From the IMG/VR virus record IMGVR_UViG_3300037297_000249, positions 46,051 to 110,050 of that record: a stretch of DNA of 64,000 nucleotides. The stretch is one strand, 5' to 3'. Made by a program: the position numbers and the translations under genes. The notes under the pieces are model-generated. The model saw only the letters and a program-made list of their open reading frames with translations. It was not told the DNA's origin and searched no databases. Source of the DNA: a virus. Below, piece by piece: positions 9,139-17,565 of this stretch. Each line of letters opens with the position of its first letter. Within the stretch, counting starts at the first letter, position 1.

Positions 9139-10248
9139 ATGAGCATCGAGGTATCTAGGGTGTTGGCGTATCCAGGATTAAGTGACAGAGAGGTTCGTGT
9201 TATTCTGACTATCGAGGAGTTATCTAAAGTTAAGGATGTAATTAAAGAAGATCTCATCACTTATTTATCGATAAGTAAATCAACGGTTGAGAGGGTACTA
9301 CGGAGTTTAAAACAAAAGGGGATACTTCTAATGAAAAGAAGCGGTCCCTATCGGTGGATATATTCCTTTACTGCGGCTCTTCATTCGGATGACGATGCAG
9401 TGGGTCTTCATCCGGATGACGCCTCGGGAGACCTTCAGAATGGGGGCTCTGCAGTGGGTCTTCAGTCAGATGAAGACCCACAAGAAAGAGGGACTCTTTC
9501 TCTTTTCTTCTCTTCTTCCCTAGCTTTATTTAAAAATACTATTACTTATTTGGGTCCCCCAAATGTGGCTCTTCACCTGAGTGAAGACCCACGAGTCAAA
9601 ATGGCTCCATTGAGGTTTAAGCAGAGGAGCTCCTTGTCAGATGCGCTTGAAGAAGTCGTCTCTAGACCCCCGAAGGAGAAACCACCGAAGAAGCCTTTCA
9701 GTTGGCCGAGTAGGGAAGAACGTCTTAGAGACAAAATGGAAGACAAGTCTCTTGACGAATACAACTGCAACGATATGCGGTTTGTTTTTGAAGACGCTTG
9801 GAAAGCGAAGGGATGGAGGGGGAGCATCCCTAGATGGGTGGGGAAGGACCGGGGGCTTATGAAACGCCTTATTGTTAATTATGGTGCTGAGCAAGTTGTG
9901 CTGTACGTTAAGTACGTAATTAAAAATTGGGAAGACGTATGTCGTAGGTATAAGATCCACGGTTACCCGACGGTTGGGATACTGTCTGCGTATAGTAGGT
10001 CTCTTTATCCAGAGATGGTTAACGGATTGCCTGTTGTGCATGATAACGAGTATCGGGATAGATCCATGGTGGTGGATGCCAGTGTCGAGGAGTTTAGAGA
10101 GAAACGCGGTATGAGCAAGGAGGAACGGGATGCTGAGTCTCGTTTGGCGCGGAAGTATGGTCTAGGTGATTATGAGCTACAGCTCATATCGTCTCGGGGA
10201 TTGAGTGTTGAAGAATTTATTGCGGAGACATTCGGTGAGGACAGTTAG
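9139..10248 (+). CDS. Replication initiator / replisome organiser
   Basis: The 369-residue protein opens with a winged-helix region: LSDREVRVILTIEEL, then DLITYLSISKSTVERVLRSLKQKGIL, which is the recognition helix pattern. The middle is low-complexity, with repeats such as VGLHPDDA, VGLQSDED and VALHLSED that are encoded by DNA iterons. The C-terminal half (RFVFEDAWKAKGW ... YPTVGILSAYSRSLYPEM) resembles loader-binding parts of phage initiators. The arrangement matches lambda O, where the origin lies inside the initiator gene. A DnaC-like loader follows two genes later. Confidence 0.7.
   Translation: MSIEVSRVLAYPGLSDREVRVILTIEELSKVKDVIKEDLITYLSISKSTVERVLRSLKQKGILLMKRSGPYRWIYSFTAALHSDDDAVGLHPDDASGDLQNGGSAVGLQSDEDPQERGTLSLFFSSSLALFKNTITYLGPPNVALHLSEDPRVKMAPLRFKQRSSLSDALEEVVSRPPKEKPPKKPFSWPSREERLRDKMEDKSLDEYNCNDMRFVFEDAWKAKGWRGSIPRWVGKDRGLMKRLIVNYGAEQVVLYVKYVIKNWEDVCRRYKIHGYPTVGILSAYSRSLYPEMVNGLPVVHDNEYRDRSMVVDASVEEFREKRGMSKEERDAESRLARKYGLGDYELQLISSRGLSVEEFIAETFGEDS
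9373..9592 (+). other. Putative replication origin: iterons plus AT-rich segment
   Basis: Inside the initiator gene a word like GTGGGTCTTCA recurs at about 9373, 9400, 9454 and 9565. The last two form inverted repeats with TGAAGACCCAC (9454-9481, 11 of 11 matched; 9565-9592, 10 of 11). Between the two palindromes lies a C/T-rich, then very AT-rich stretch (about 9498-9550) suited to unwinding. The encoded protein region is low-complexity, as expected when DNA function constrains the sequence. Confidence 0.6.
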
Positions 10249-10329
10249 TCGAGTAAAGGCAATTAAGGCTGGATGTTTTATGCTATATTCTTTTTGATGT
10301 TGTTGATGAAAAGCATAAGTGGAGGAGCG

Positions 10330-10632
10330 ATGGCCAGCGAAAAAAGAACCGTAAGCCCGAGAAGTCTGATTCGGTGCAAGCATATTTTCATAACCCCGGA
10401 TGAGACGGGGAAGAAATTTTGGGTAAAGCTTATTGATTTTACTTCAGGGAAAACCATCGGGCATTCCGGGGGCCGGGTAGTGCATGTGTTAAAGGCATAT
10501 AGCGAGAACGATATTGCGAGGTTCTGCCGAGATTGGGCAGTACGGTTTAAAGTCCCTCCGGAGGCAATCATACGGGGGAAAACCCCGGAAAAATATCATG
10601 AAGAGTACAAAGAAACATGGGGGGTTGGATGA
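10330..10632 (+). CDS. Hypothetical protein of the replication block
   Basis: The ATG after GGAGGAG gives 100 residues; an upstream in-frame ATG at 10273 would add a hydrophobic, poorly supported leader. The sequence is mixed alpha/beta with VKLIDFTSGKTIGHSGG and a basic C-terminus. No family recognised. Its stop overlaps the loader gene start as ATGA, so the two are probably translationally coupled. Confidence 0.6.
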   Translation: MASEKRTVSPRSLIRCKHIFITPDETGKKFWVKLIDFTSGKTIGHSGGRVVHVLKAYSENDIARFCRDWAVRFKVPPEAIIRGKTPEKYHEEYKETWGVG

Positions 10633-11249
10633 CGAAGCTCCGAAGAGGACACATGCATCTTATGAACATTGGGGTGAAATATTGGAGGGCAACCAGAGCG
10701 GCTTTAAGTGAAGCTCAGAGAGCCGCTTGTGGGTATTACCTTTCTCATATGGATGAGTTTGTACCTTCTGGAGTTGGAGTCTTCTTGCATGGGGATAACG
10801 GCGTTGGGAAGTCTTATTTGGGTTCCGTTATGTGCAAAGTCGCTTGGGGGATGTATGGATACCCTAGTTTTTGTGTAACGGCTTCGGAGCTGAAGGAGGC
10901 CTGGATTACAGATAGGCCGGTGTATCCTGAAGCGCGGCAAACGGTTAGTGAACGAGCAAACGACGTTCGTTTTTTAGTCATTGACGATTTGGGTAAGGAG
11001 TACCGAGCAGGCTCCGGGTTTGCTGAGAATCGATTTGGGGCCTTGATTAGAAGTCGGGTACGTGACGGTAAGGTTACGGTTATAACTACAAACTTTTCCA
11101 TGAAGGAGTTTGAGGGGACCTACGGCAGGTCTACTTGCGAGTTGGCTCGCGAGAGTATGCACATAATAAATTTGGTCGATGTTAATCATAGGAGTGCTGA
11201 GGCGTATAAGTTGCTGAAGCAAGTATCAAAGTTTCAAGGAGTAAAGTGA
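10629..11249 (+). CDS. DnaC/IstB-like helicase loader (AAA+ ATPase)
   Basis: This 206-residue protein carries Walker A GDNGVGKS near residue 55, Walker B FLVIDDLGKEY near 113, sensor-1 VTVITTNF near 145 and an arginine-finger-type segment in the helix after it. These define the DnaC/DnaI/IstB AAA+ loaders that deliver DnaB to the origin. The ATG at 10629 overlaps the previous stop; an earlier ATG at 10617 is possible. Its position between initiator and DnaB supports the call. Confidence 0.85.
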   Translation: MTKLRRGHMHLMNIGVKYWRATRAALSEAQRAACGYYLSHMDEFVPSGVGVFLHGDNGVGKSYLGSVMCKVAWGMYGYPSFCVTASELKEAWITDRPVYPEARQTVSERANDVRFLVIDDLGKEYRAGSGFAENRFGALIRSRVRDGKVTVITTNFSMKEFEGTYGRSTCELARESMHIINLVDVNHRSAEAYKLLKQVSKFQGVK

Positions 11250-12217
11250 TGGCTAGAGTGCAAGTTGTTAATTTCGGGAAATATCGGGGGATGAAGATAC
11301 ACGGAAGTACAATTATGAGCCCGCCGATGGCCGAGAATCACCTAGATGAGGCATCATGGTTGACCGCTATGGTCGAGAGTAATGGTCGTTTCGGGTGTGT
11401 GATGAATTATGATGGAACGGGAATGACCGCGGGTATCCATCAGGCAATCGCAGTCTATCCTTCGGCTCTTGCGGACAATAATCGAGCCAATGACCAGGGG
11501 CCATTGTGGAAGTTGCTTGATGAATTTAGAACTCTTGGCTTAACGGCAGCTATAGATCGGCATCTTAAAGAATATGGTGTGTATCTATCCTTGGATGGCA
11601 AGTGTGTATCCGAGGATACAGGTAAGCCGGTTACCGGTCAGTTTATCCGGAACATGTTTACAGGCGATGCAGAGGGCATTATGCCTCTAGACGGCAAAGG
11701 AAGAAGGGAGTGTCGTAGATGGGTTGTTGAGTTTCATGAGGCGTTTTCAGAGCCCTACGGATTGGATGCCCAGTTGAATTACGGTAAACGTCATTTTGAG
11801 ACTATGAGCCGGCGTAGGCTCCGTTTCTGTCGTAACGATGCATATGCAAAAATGACTTTGTCTGAGGTGTTCTACGATGGGGTTTCGTTAACAGCCGTTT
11901 GTGGTTTGCCCGACCATTACAGTTTAGCTATGAGCCTGTTTTGGAGCCATTCGGTTAATGCTCCAGGATATGCTCTAAAAGTCCTTTGCAGAAAAGTCGT
12001 AGATAAGCTTGGAGTTGAAGCAATAAAGGAGCAGAGCCCTATGGTTTCGAAAGCTATCGTTGCTGCCTTTGGTAATTCTTCGTTTGGTCGTTGGAGTGAT
12101 GACTTGGAAAACGGTCGGTATCAGAGAACTCGGAACTATGCTAAGAAGTATTGGGATGCAGGGTTGTTTGATGTAGAGTGCATTATGCCGTATAAAGTAT
12201 CTAGGAGGACAGCATGA
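11249..12217 (+). CDS. Putative peptidoglycan hydrolase (lysozyme-like)
   Basis: The 322-residue protein carries a segment reading AMVESNGRFGCVMNYDGTG followed by MTAGIHQAIA (residues ~40-70). This matches the catalytic-Glu plus NxDGxGxTxGxxQ layout of phage lysozyme-type glycosidases, in which the Glu is the acid. No signal peptide or membrane helix is seen. The remaining 250 residues are not recognised. Start choice: AAGGAG lies seven bases before this ATG (GTG at 11246 is an alternative). It lies between the helicase loader and a HAD-like gene, an unusual place for an endolysin, so this stays a motif-based proposal. Confidence 0.5.
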   Translation: MARVQVVNFGKYRGMKIHGSTIMSPPMAENHLDEASWLTAMVESNGRFGCVMNYDGTGMTAGIHQAIAVYPSALADNNRANDQGPLWKLLDEFRTLGLTAAIDRHLKEYGVYLSLDGKCVSEDTGKPVTGQFIRNMFTGDAEGIMPLDGKGRRECRRWVVEFHEAFSEPYGLDAQLNYGKRHFETMSRRRLRFCRNDAYAKMTLSEVFYDGVSLTAVCGLPDHYSLAMSLFWSHSVNAPGYALKVLCRKVVDKLGVEAIKEQSPMVSKAIVAAFGNSSFGRWSDDLENGRYQRTRNYAKKYWDAGLFDVECIMPYKVSRRTA

Positions 12218-12639
12218 GCGATAAAGATTGGGTAGGAGTTGAGTTGGATGGGACATTAGCCACCGAGGTTTCATATCAGGATGCTTTGGGGATTGGGCAG
12301 CCTGTGGCTATGATGATTAAACGGGTGAAGTGGTGGTTGGCAGAAGGGAAAGATGTCAGAATAGTTACGGCCAGAGTTGAAGGCGTAACCAGTCCGGCGG
12401 TAACGGCAGGTATTCGTGATTGGTGTATTAGGAATATTGGGAAAGTCCTTCCTATCGTGAGTGGGATAGACACGGGTACTACGGAGCTTTGGTCGGCAAG
12501 AGCTGTTCAAGTAGTAAAAAATACCGGAAGGATCTCGAGTAGTGAGAATTTGTGGCGAGACCAACGGATGTTTGATGCTCGAGCACAAGACCGGAAGGAC
12601 CGGTTGGCGGAGATGGCAGCGAGAAAGGCCAATAAGTGA
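12214..12639 (+). CDS. HAD-like protein, probably catalytically degenerate
   Basis: The 141-residue product has the layout of small phage HAD phosphatase-like proteins: WVGVELDGTLA at the start, VRIVTARV near residue 45, LPIV and then TELWSARAVQVVKNTG. In active members motif I is DxD and the late motif is DDRA. Here the first Asp is Glu (VELDGT) and the late acidic pair is replaced by SA. The fold is credible; phosphatase activity is doubtful. It overlaps the preceding gene by ATGA. Confidence 0.7.
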   Translation: MSDKDWVGVELDGTLATEVSYQDALGIGQPVAMMIKRVKWWLAEGKDVRIVTARVEGVTSPAVTAGIRDWCIRNIGKVLPIVSGIDTGTTELWSARAVQVVKNTGRISSSENLWRDQRMFDARAQDRKDRLAEMAARKANK

Positions 12640-12640
12640 A

Positions 12641-13159
12641 GTGGAAAAGGATGCTACAGTTTTGGGTAGGATTTTACGTTTCACTTGTGTTAGCCCAGAT
12701 GTGGCTTCATGGATTGTAGTTCTATGCGTTCGTCTTCTTTATGGGGGTCGACTGTGGTTCATTGGCGGCCTGTGGTGTGAACTCCCCCGGGGGAAAGCCA
12801 AGGGCCGACATGTTCGCCCTCTAGGGCACGGGGGGTGGTATAGGCCGCCTAAGCATGTAAGTAGAGCAGAAGGGCAACAGTACGCTTTGAGAGAAGCTGT
12901 GGATTATGTAGTGGATTATGAAGCGTATAGTGTGTTCAGGTGGATATTTAGATTGCCTTATGCTGGTTTGTTTTGTTTTTTTGTGGGGTTTAAATATTTT
13001 TTATTGGTCTATGTTCTTTCAGGGGTTCAGTTTGGATTATTGGGCTTTGAGATGAGACAAAAAGTCGTAAGGTTTTTGAGGTCAAGGTACACTGAGGGTA
13101 CTCCGGGGGTCTATGGGGTTGCAGAAGAGTACATGAAGTATAAAGTCGGTATTCGATAG
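12641..13159 (+). CDS. Putative membrane protein
   Basis: A GTG start two bases after the HAD stop gives 172 residues; the open frame continues further upstream but would overlap the HAD gene deeply. Two hydrophobic regions are clear: SWIVVLCVRLLYGGRLWFIG near residue 22 and AGLFCFFVGFKYFLLVYVLS near residue 108. The part between is basic with many His and Arg. The coding DNA at 12772-12833 contains small GC-rich hairpins. Function unknown. Confidence 0.5.
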   Translation: MEKDATVLGRILRFTCVSPDVASWIVVLCVRLLYGGRLWFIGGLWCELPRGKAKGRHVRPLGHGGWYRPPKHVSRAEGQQYALREAVDYVVDYEAYSVFRWIFRLPYAGLFCFFVGFKYFLLVYVLSGVQFGLLGFEMRQKVVRFLRSRYTEGTPGVYGVAEEYMKYKVGIR

Positions 13160-13167
13160 GTTTAGAC

Positions 13168-13599
13168 ATGCTTAGAGGTGAGTTGTCTAACATGTTGTCA
13201 CCCATGTTTGGGGTGGATTTCCGGATTCTTTTGGAGGAGCCAGAGAGTTCAAAAGTCGGCAAGATTGTCGATAGGTTTCTTATGGCTTCAGGTATGCCAG
13301 GGTTTCTGATGTATCGGTATAAGTGGAGGGATGGGGCGATAGATTGGATTAGTAGGGAGTTTGAGTACAGAGCAGTAGGGTTTATTGTGGGGAAGGGTGT
13401 CTATTCAGAAGTTATAAAAGAAGTTCTTTTACAAGGGTTATCAGATGTGCTGTTGTTTGATGACCGATATAAGTTCAAGCAGTGGGTTTGTGTAGCGCCA
13501 GATTTGGTTAGGGTATTCACAAATGACCCGTATCTTTTGGGGTTAAATAAAGTCGTAGATAGGCATTCAGGATGGACAGAGAGGGTACATGGATTATGA
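13168..13599 (+). CDS. Hypothetical protein preceding DnaB
   Basis: A 143-residue mixed alpha/beta protein with no signal peptide and no motif recognised. It includes FLMYRYKWRDGAIDWISREFEYRA in the middle and ends overlapping the DnaB start by 11 bases. The tight overlap suggests co-translation with the helicase, and thus a replication-related role by inference only. Confidence 0.55.
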   Translation: MLRGELSNMLSPMFGVDFRILLEEPESSKVGKIVDRFLMASGMPGFLMYRYKWRDGAIDWISREFEYRAVGFIVGKGVYSEVIKEVLLQGLSDVLLFDDRYKFKQWVCVAPDLVRVFTNDPYLLGLNKVVDRHSGWTERVHGL

Positions 13600-14848
13600 A
13601 TCAATAGCAATATCGAAGGCTATTCTAGACAATGCGGTTGGGGAAATTATCGACAAGGGTATAAAGGATGATTATTTTGTTACTAATTTGTCGGTATGGC
13701 AGTTTGTTCTATGGTCTTATCGTGAGCATGGTGGACCCCCTTCTATAGAGATTGTTCAGCAACATTTTCCGAGTTTTGAGGTTAAGAAGTCGGATGCTCC
13801 AGTAGGGCTTATAGTAGATGAGCTGAAAAAGCGACATATCCACAATGCGATGCGTGAGTCTCTTCGAGGTATGGCTCGATTGATGGAGAAGGCGAAGCCA
13901 TTAGACGCGTTCGGGTTGATGAAGGAGACGGTATTAAGGATACAGGCTGATGAAGATTTTTCTAGGGATGTGAATCTAGTTGAAAACACTGAGGCGCGGT
14001 TAAGCGAGTATAATGATATTGCAAAGTGCGATGGGATGATAGGTATACCTACGCCTTGGAAGATGTTGAATGAGGCTACATTAGGTTTGCAGTCTGAAGA
14101 TTTAATAATGCTGGCGGGCAGAAGTGGGGTGGGTAAGACCTGGAGTGAGGTTGTTTTTGCTTGTACTGAGTGGATGATGGGCTATGTACCGTTAGTTATT
14201 TCAAATGAAATGTCAGTGAAGCAAATGGTCAGGCGTATTGATGCTACTTGTGCTAAATTGCCTTATAAGAGATTTAGGGCAGGTATGCTTAGTGGAGAAG
14301 AGTTGGAGAGGTGGGAGCGTTCGTTGCGTGACATGAAAGATGGGTTGCCATTCTGGGTTTCAGGGGATAGGAGGCAACTTACTGTCACGGGGATACGTGC
14401 CAAGGTTCGAAAGTATAAGCCGAATGTTTTATGGATTGATGGCGGGTATTTACTTTCGGATGAGTCGCATGGACGGCAGTCTTGGGAGCGATGGTCTAAT
14501 GTCTGTGGTCAACTTAAGAGGTTGGGACAAGACGAGGGCATACCGGTAGGCATTTCACATCAGTTTAATTTGGAAGGTAGAGGTTCAGAAGGTTCGGCCG
14601 ACACACTTAAGTATGGTGATGTGAAAATGTGGTTTGATCTTATTTTGGGTATGTACCAGACAGATGAGTTAAGGTTGAATAAAGAGATGTTGTTCAGGGT
14701 GTTGAAGATACGGGAGAGTGAAGAGTTCAACGTTGAGTGGGTTAGTGGATGGGATTTGGATGCGATGGAGTTCCCGGATAAAGGTCCGGGTACAGAAGAG
14801 GTCAAAAGGGCACAGGAAGTTATGGTAACTGAAGAAATAGATTATTGA
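13589..14848 (+). CDS. DnaB-like replicative helicase
   Basis: The 419-residue protein has an N-terminal helical domain, then the RecA-fold motor: Walker A AGRSGVGKT at ~176-184, VPLVISNEMS (motif H1a/H2 region), Walker B VLWIDGGYLL near 277, and VGISHQFNLEGRGSEGSADTLKYGD near 317, which is the H3 region of DnaB. Somewhat shorter than bacterial DnaB (~460). It drives fork unwinding as a hexamer with the loader and primase encoded nearby. Confidence 0.88.
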   Translation: MDYESIAISKAILDNAVGEIIDKGIKDDYFVTNLSVWQFVLWSYREHGGPPSIEIVQQHFPSFEVKKSDAPVGLIVDELKKRHIHNAMRESLRGMARLMEKAKPLDAFGLMKETVLRIQADEDFSRDVNLVENTEARLSEYNDIAKCDGMIGIPTPWKMLNEATLGLQSEDLIMLAGRSGVGKTWSEVVFACTEWMMGYVPLVISNEMSVKQMVRRIDATCAKLPYKRFRAGMLSGEELERWERSLRDMKDGLPFWVSGDRRQLTVTGIRAKVRKYKPNVLWIDGGYLLSDESHGRQSWERWSNVCGQLKRLGQDEGIPVGISHQFNLEGRGSEGSADTLKYGDVKMWFDLILGMYQTDELRLNKEMLFRVLKIRESEEFNVEWVSGWDLDAMEFPDKGPGTEEVKRAQEVMVTEEIDY

Positions 14849-14856
14849 GGAGAGTC

Positions 14857-15102
14857 ATGTTTATAGAAGTTGGGGAAAAGGACTTTAAAAAGTTAGTTGA
14901 GGTTATCAAGTATGTCATTTCACGTGAGGGCGAAGTGGTTGACACCGTTATGGTGGAGCATCTTCATGGCGTGCTATCGGAAGTTGTTGATCATGTAAAG
15001 AATGAACGTTTCGGTAGAGTTGGGGGTAGGGCCTCCGGGGTGGCGATGCAAATAGATGCAGTATTGCCGTTGTTCGGCGGAAATAGGGGCGAGGGCGAAT
15101 AG
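14857..15102 (+). CDS. Small hypothetical helical protein
   Basis: From the ATG with GAGGAGAG upstream, the 81-residue product is mostly helical (FKKLVEVIKYVISREGEVVD) with a Gly-rich end. An in-frame TTG at 14845 is less likely. It fits exactly between DnaB and primase with a one-base overlap to the latter. No family recognised. Confidence 0.5.
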   Translation: MFIEVGEKDFKKLVEVIKYVISREGEVVDTVMVEHLHGVLSEVVDHVKNERFGRVGGRASGVAMQIDAVLPLFGGNRGEGE

Positions 15103-16130
15103 TGAACAAGAAGCAATTATGGAAGATGCTTGAGGAGTTAGGAGTCAAAGAAGTCATAGAGTATGAAAAAAATGTTCAGATTCCCTGTCTGTTAGCTAAG
15201 TGGAGGTTTGGCCATACTAAAGGAAGCGACCATGCGGGGTCTATGGGCATCTCTTTTAATGATAAGGGAAAGCCATCGTTGGTGAATTGTTTTGCATGCC
15301 AGTTTAAAGGTAATTTGTCCTATTTGTTGTTTAAGTATGCTCAATTATCGGGGAAAAATATACAAAAGATTAGGGATTGGGTTGATGATATTGAGGAAGG
15401 TGATCCAATTCAGATGGTTTTGGATATACGCGGGTTTGACGAAAGGGACGGCGAGGAGAGCCACAGGGTCGATATTTTATGTGAAGGCTTGTTGAATATG
15501 CATTTTGAGAGTGGGTACAGACCTGAGGTGTTAGCCAAGAGAGGTCTGGAAGATGACACTCTAGGTGTATGGGAGTGCATGTATGATCGTAGGTTTAATC
15601 GGTTTGTATTTCCAGTAAGAGAGATGCAAAAATCAATTGGGTACAGTTGTTTTAATTATTTAAATTTAGTTGGGGCAGTAGGGCGCTCAGTTGTGGGGAA
15701 AAAGAGGTATCACAATTATTTTAATTTTCCTACGTCGAGGTATTTTCTAGGTGAGCATTTAGCTAAGAAGGATACTGTTGCTGTAGTTGTTGAGGGAGTG
15801 GTGGATACCATTTCTGTTTGGCAGGAGATACACCGAGCCGGGAGGTCTGAAGAGTATAGTGTATTGGGTCTTTTGGGTACGGAGGTGTCAGGTAAAAGGG
15901 AGAAGTTCCTATGCGACAATTTTAAATCTGTAGTTGCATTTTTTGATAATGACCCGGCCGGATGGACGGGACAAAGAAAGCTGATTGTAGCTATTCAGGA
16001 TAGGACTTTGTTGAGGGGAGTGAGGTATCCGAGAGTAGCAGGATATGTCAAAAGTGACCCGGCCAAGTTGGTAGAGGATGGGGTGGATGTAATATCGCTT
16101 ATCGATAATGCTGGGTTGATAGCTGTTTAG
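15102..16130 (+). CDS. DnaG-like primase
   Basis: The 342-residue protein (GTG start) carries a CHC2-type zinc finger, with Cys29, His38 or His44, Cys63 and Cys66 as ligands. A TOPRIM catalytic region follows with VVVEGVVDTIS (the invariant Glu) and VVAFFDNDPAG (the DxD pair). It makes RNA primers for lagging-strand synthesis. It is shorter than bacterial DnaG and has no evident C-terminal helicase-interaction domain. Confidence 0.85.
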   Translation: MNKKQLWKMLEELGVKEVIEYEKNVQIPCLLAKWRFGHTKGSDHAGSMGISFNDKGKPSLVNCFACQFKGNLSYLLFKYAQLSGKNIQKIRDWVDDIEEGDPIQMVLDIRGFDERDGEESHRVDILCEGLLNMHFESGYRPEVLAKRGLEDDTLGVWECMYDRRFNRFVFPVREMQKSIGYSCFNYLNLVGAVGRSVVGKKRYHNYFNFPTSRYFLGEHLAKKDTVAVVVEGVVDTISVWQEIHRAGRSEEYSVLGLLGTEVSGKREKFLCDNFKSVVAFFDNDPAGWTGQRKLIVAIQDRTLLRGVRYPRVAGYVKSDPAKLVEDGVDVISLIDNAGLIAV

Positions 16131-16138
16131 GAGGTACT

Positions 16139-16702
16139 ATGAAAAGTCTGTTGACGGTCATTTTAATTCTGATGATATCTTTTGCATGTTTTGGGAGTGG
16201 AGTATCCAGAGGTGGGAGGCCGATACCCCGCGAGCAATGGACCGATAGCACTAAAGTATGGCTTGCCAGATCGTGTGTGGGGGAAGCAGGATTTGACGCA
16301 TATGAGGAGTGCATTGGAATAGCTTGGGTATATGCTGTGCGATGGAAGTCTTCTGCTGGGAGGGACACTTTGGAGGGGGTTATTCGAAGTTATTCGGCGG
16401 CGGTAAAGAGTAGAAATTCTCATAAGCGTAAGTGGATTTTTGACTTGAGATTGGATGGAAAGCGGCCAAAGGGGTGGCCAAAGAGGTTAAGTTGGAAAGG
16501 GCATTTGAAGTTTTGGAACAAGATATTGTTTGAGCTTGAGCAGTGGTCTAAGGGGTTTAGACCGAATCCAGTTAAGGGAGCTATTCATTGGGGAGGTAGC
16601 ATGGATACCCCGCATGCCAGTTGGGTTAGAGTTTTACCCGAGGCAGGAGTTAAGTTCAAAAATATCTTTTATAGATCAAAGTATTCGGCAGGAAGAGATT
16701 GA
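16139..16702 (+). CDS. Secreted cell-wall hydrolase, SleB-like
   Basis: The 187-residue product has a signal peptide (LLTVILILMISFACFGSG). The mature part reads ARSCVGEAGFDAYEECIGIAW at ~44-64 and continues with a W-rich segment to GAIHWGG near residue 146. This is the SleB/CwlJ-type pattern, where the Glu in GEAG acts as the catalytic acid, often seen in phage wall hydrolases. It lies between primase and SSB rather than in a lysis cassette, so lysis is not the only possibility. Confidence 0.65.
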   Translation: MKSLLTVILILMISFACFGSGVSRGGRPIPREQWTDSTKVWLARSCVGEAGFDAYEECIGIAWVYAVRWKSSAGRDTLEGVIRSYSAAVKSRNSHKRKWIFDLRLDGKRPKGWPKRLSWKGHLKFWNKILFELEQWSKGFRPNPVKGAIHWGGSMDTPHASWVRVLPEAGVKFKNIFYRSKYSAGRD

Positions 16703-16774
16703 CAAAACTGGTTTTGATGATAAGCTACGCCCAGAAGCATAAAACACAAAAGGCTTTAGAGCCAAGGAGACAGC

Positions 16775-17524
16775 ATGACAGAACGACCAAGGTATTTCAG
16801 ATCGGGGGATGAAGCTGACACGGAGTTGACGGAGCGAATAAAGACCGCTGAGCGGGGTTTTATTCCCAGAGTCTATATGCCGGTTACTCCGGAGGACTCT
16901 GACGGTATGCCATTTACTTTTTTGGATGGCAACGTCAATCCAGGCGGGTACAATACTCCCTATGCATTTGAAGAACACAATTTTGAGATGAGGGGCAATT
17001 GGTTTAATCATACTACGTGTATTGAAGGTCTTCCGCATCCCATTACAGGAAGGCCAATGGCGTGCCCTATTTGTAGAAGTAAGGTTATCCCGGCAAATCA
17101 GAAACGGCCGTATACAGCACATGCATATACTGTGATTAATCATACGCCATATATGGTAAAAGAAGAGCTCCGAAATCCTAATGGGGATGAAATCACTTTA
17201 TTGATTGCGAAGACTAAGTTTGCGGGCAAGTTGAGAAGGAAGCGCCGGCAGGTATTTCAGGAAGGTGGGCTTAGAGGGTGGAAGGGGCTGTTCATCCGGT
17301 CGGAAAAGGGGGAGCCGAGTACTGGGGGTGAAGTTGAATGGGTAGGAAAGGTTGAGTTGCCCGACAACCTACAGCCGTTTGATTATTCTCAAATTTTGGC
17401 CCCAAAGACTCCAGAAGAAATAACTCGATATCTGATTCTTGGCAATATGGCCGACCCAGTGGATTCTGGGGGTACAAGGGTCAATGCCCGCATCGGTGAG
17501 GGAACCGACCAAATACCTTTCTAG
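16775..17524 (+). CDS. Single-stranded DNA-binding protein
   Basis: The 249-residue protein has a zinc-ligand cluster (Cys and His in TTCIEGLPHPITGRPMACPI, then CR) as in gp32-like SSBs. The middle is basic and aromatic, and the chain ends in GTDQIPF, which mimics the acidic DDIPF tip used by bacterial SSBs to recruit partners. It sits between the primase block and DNA polymerase. It is predicted to coat ssDNA at the fork and organise polymerase and recombinase. Confidence 0.7.
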   Translation: MTERPRYFRSGDEADTELTERIKTAERGFIPRVYMPVTPEDSDGMPFTFLDGNVNPGGYNTPYAFEEHNFEMRGNWFNHTTCIEGLPHPITGRPMACPICRSKVIPANQKRPYTAHAYTVINHTPYMVKEELRNPNGDEITLLIAKTKFAGKLRRKRRQVFQEGGLRGWKGLFIRSEKGEPSTGGEVEWVGKVELPDNLQPFDYSQILAPKTPEEITRYLILGNMADPVDSGGTRVNARIGEGTDQIPF

Positions 17525-17565
17525 TTAGGGTTTAGAGGTATACCCGAAGTAGTTGGAGGTTGTTA

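Noticed and set aside
16699-16726. Promoter with TTGACA before the SSB gene
   Set aside because: The -35 is perfect, but the best -10 (TAAGCT) is poor and the box lies at the end of a coding sequence. Kept only as a weak possibility.
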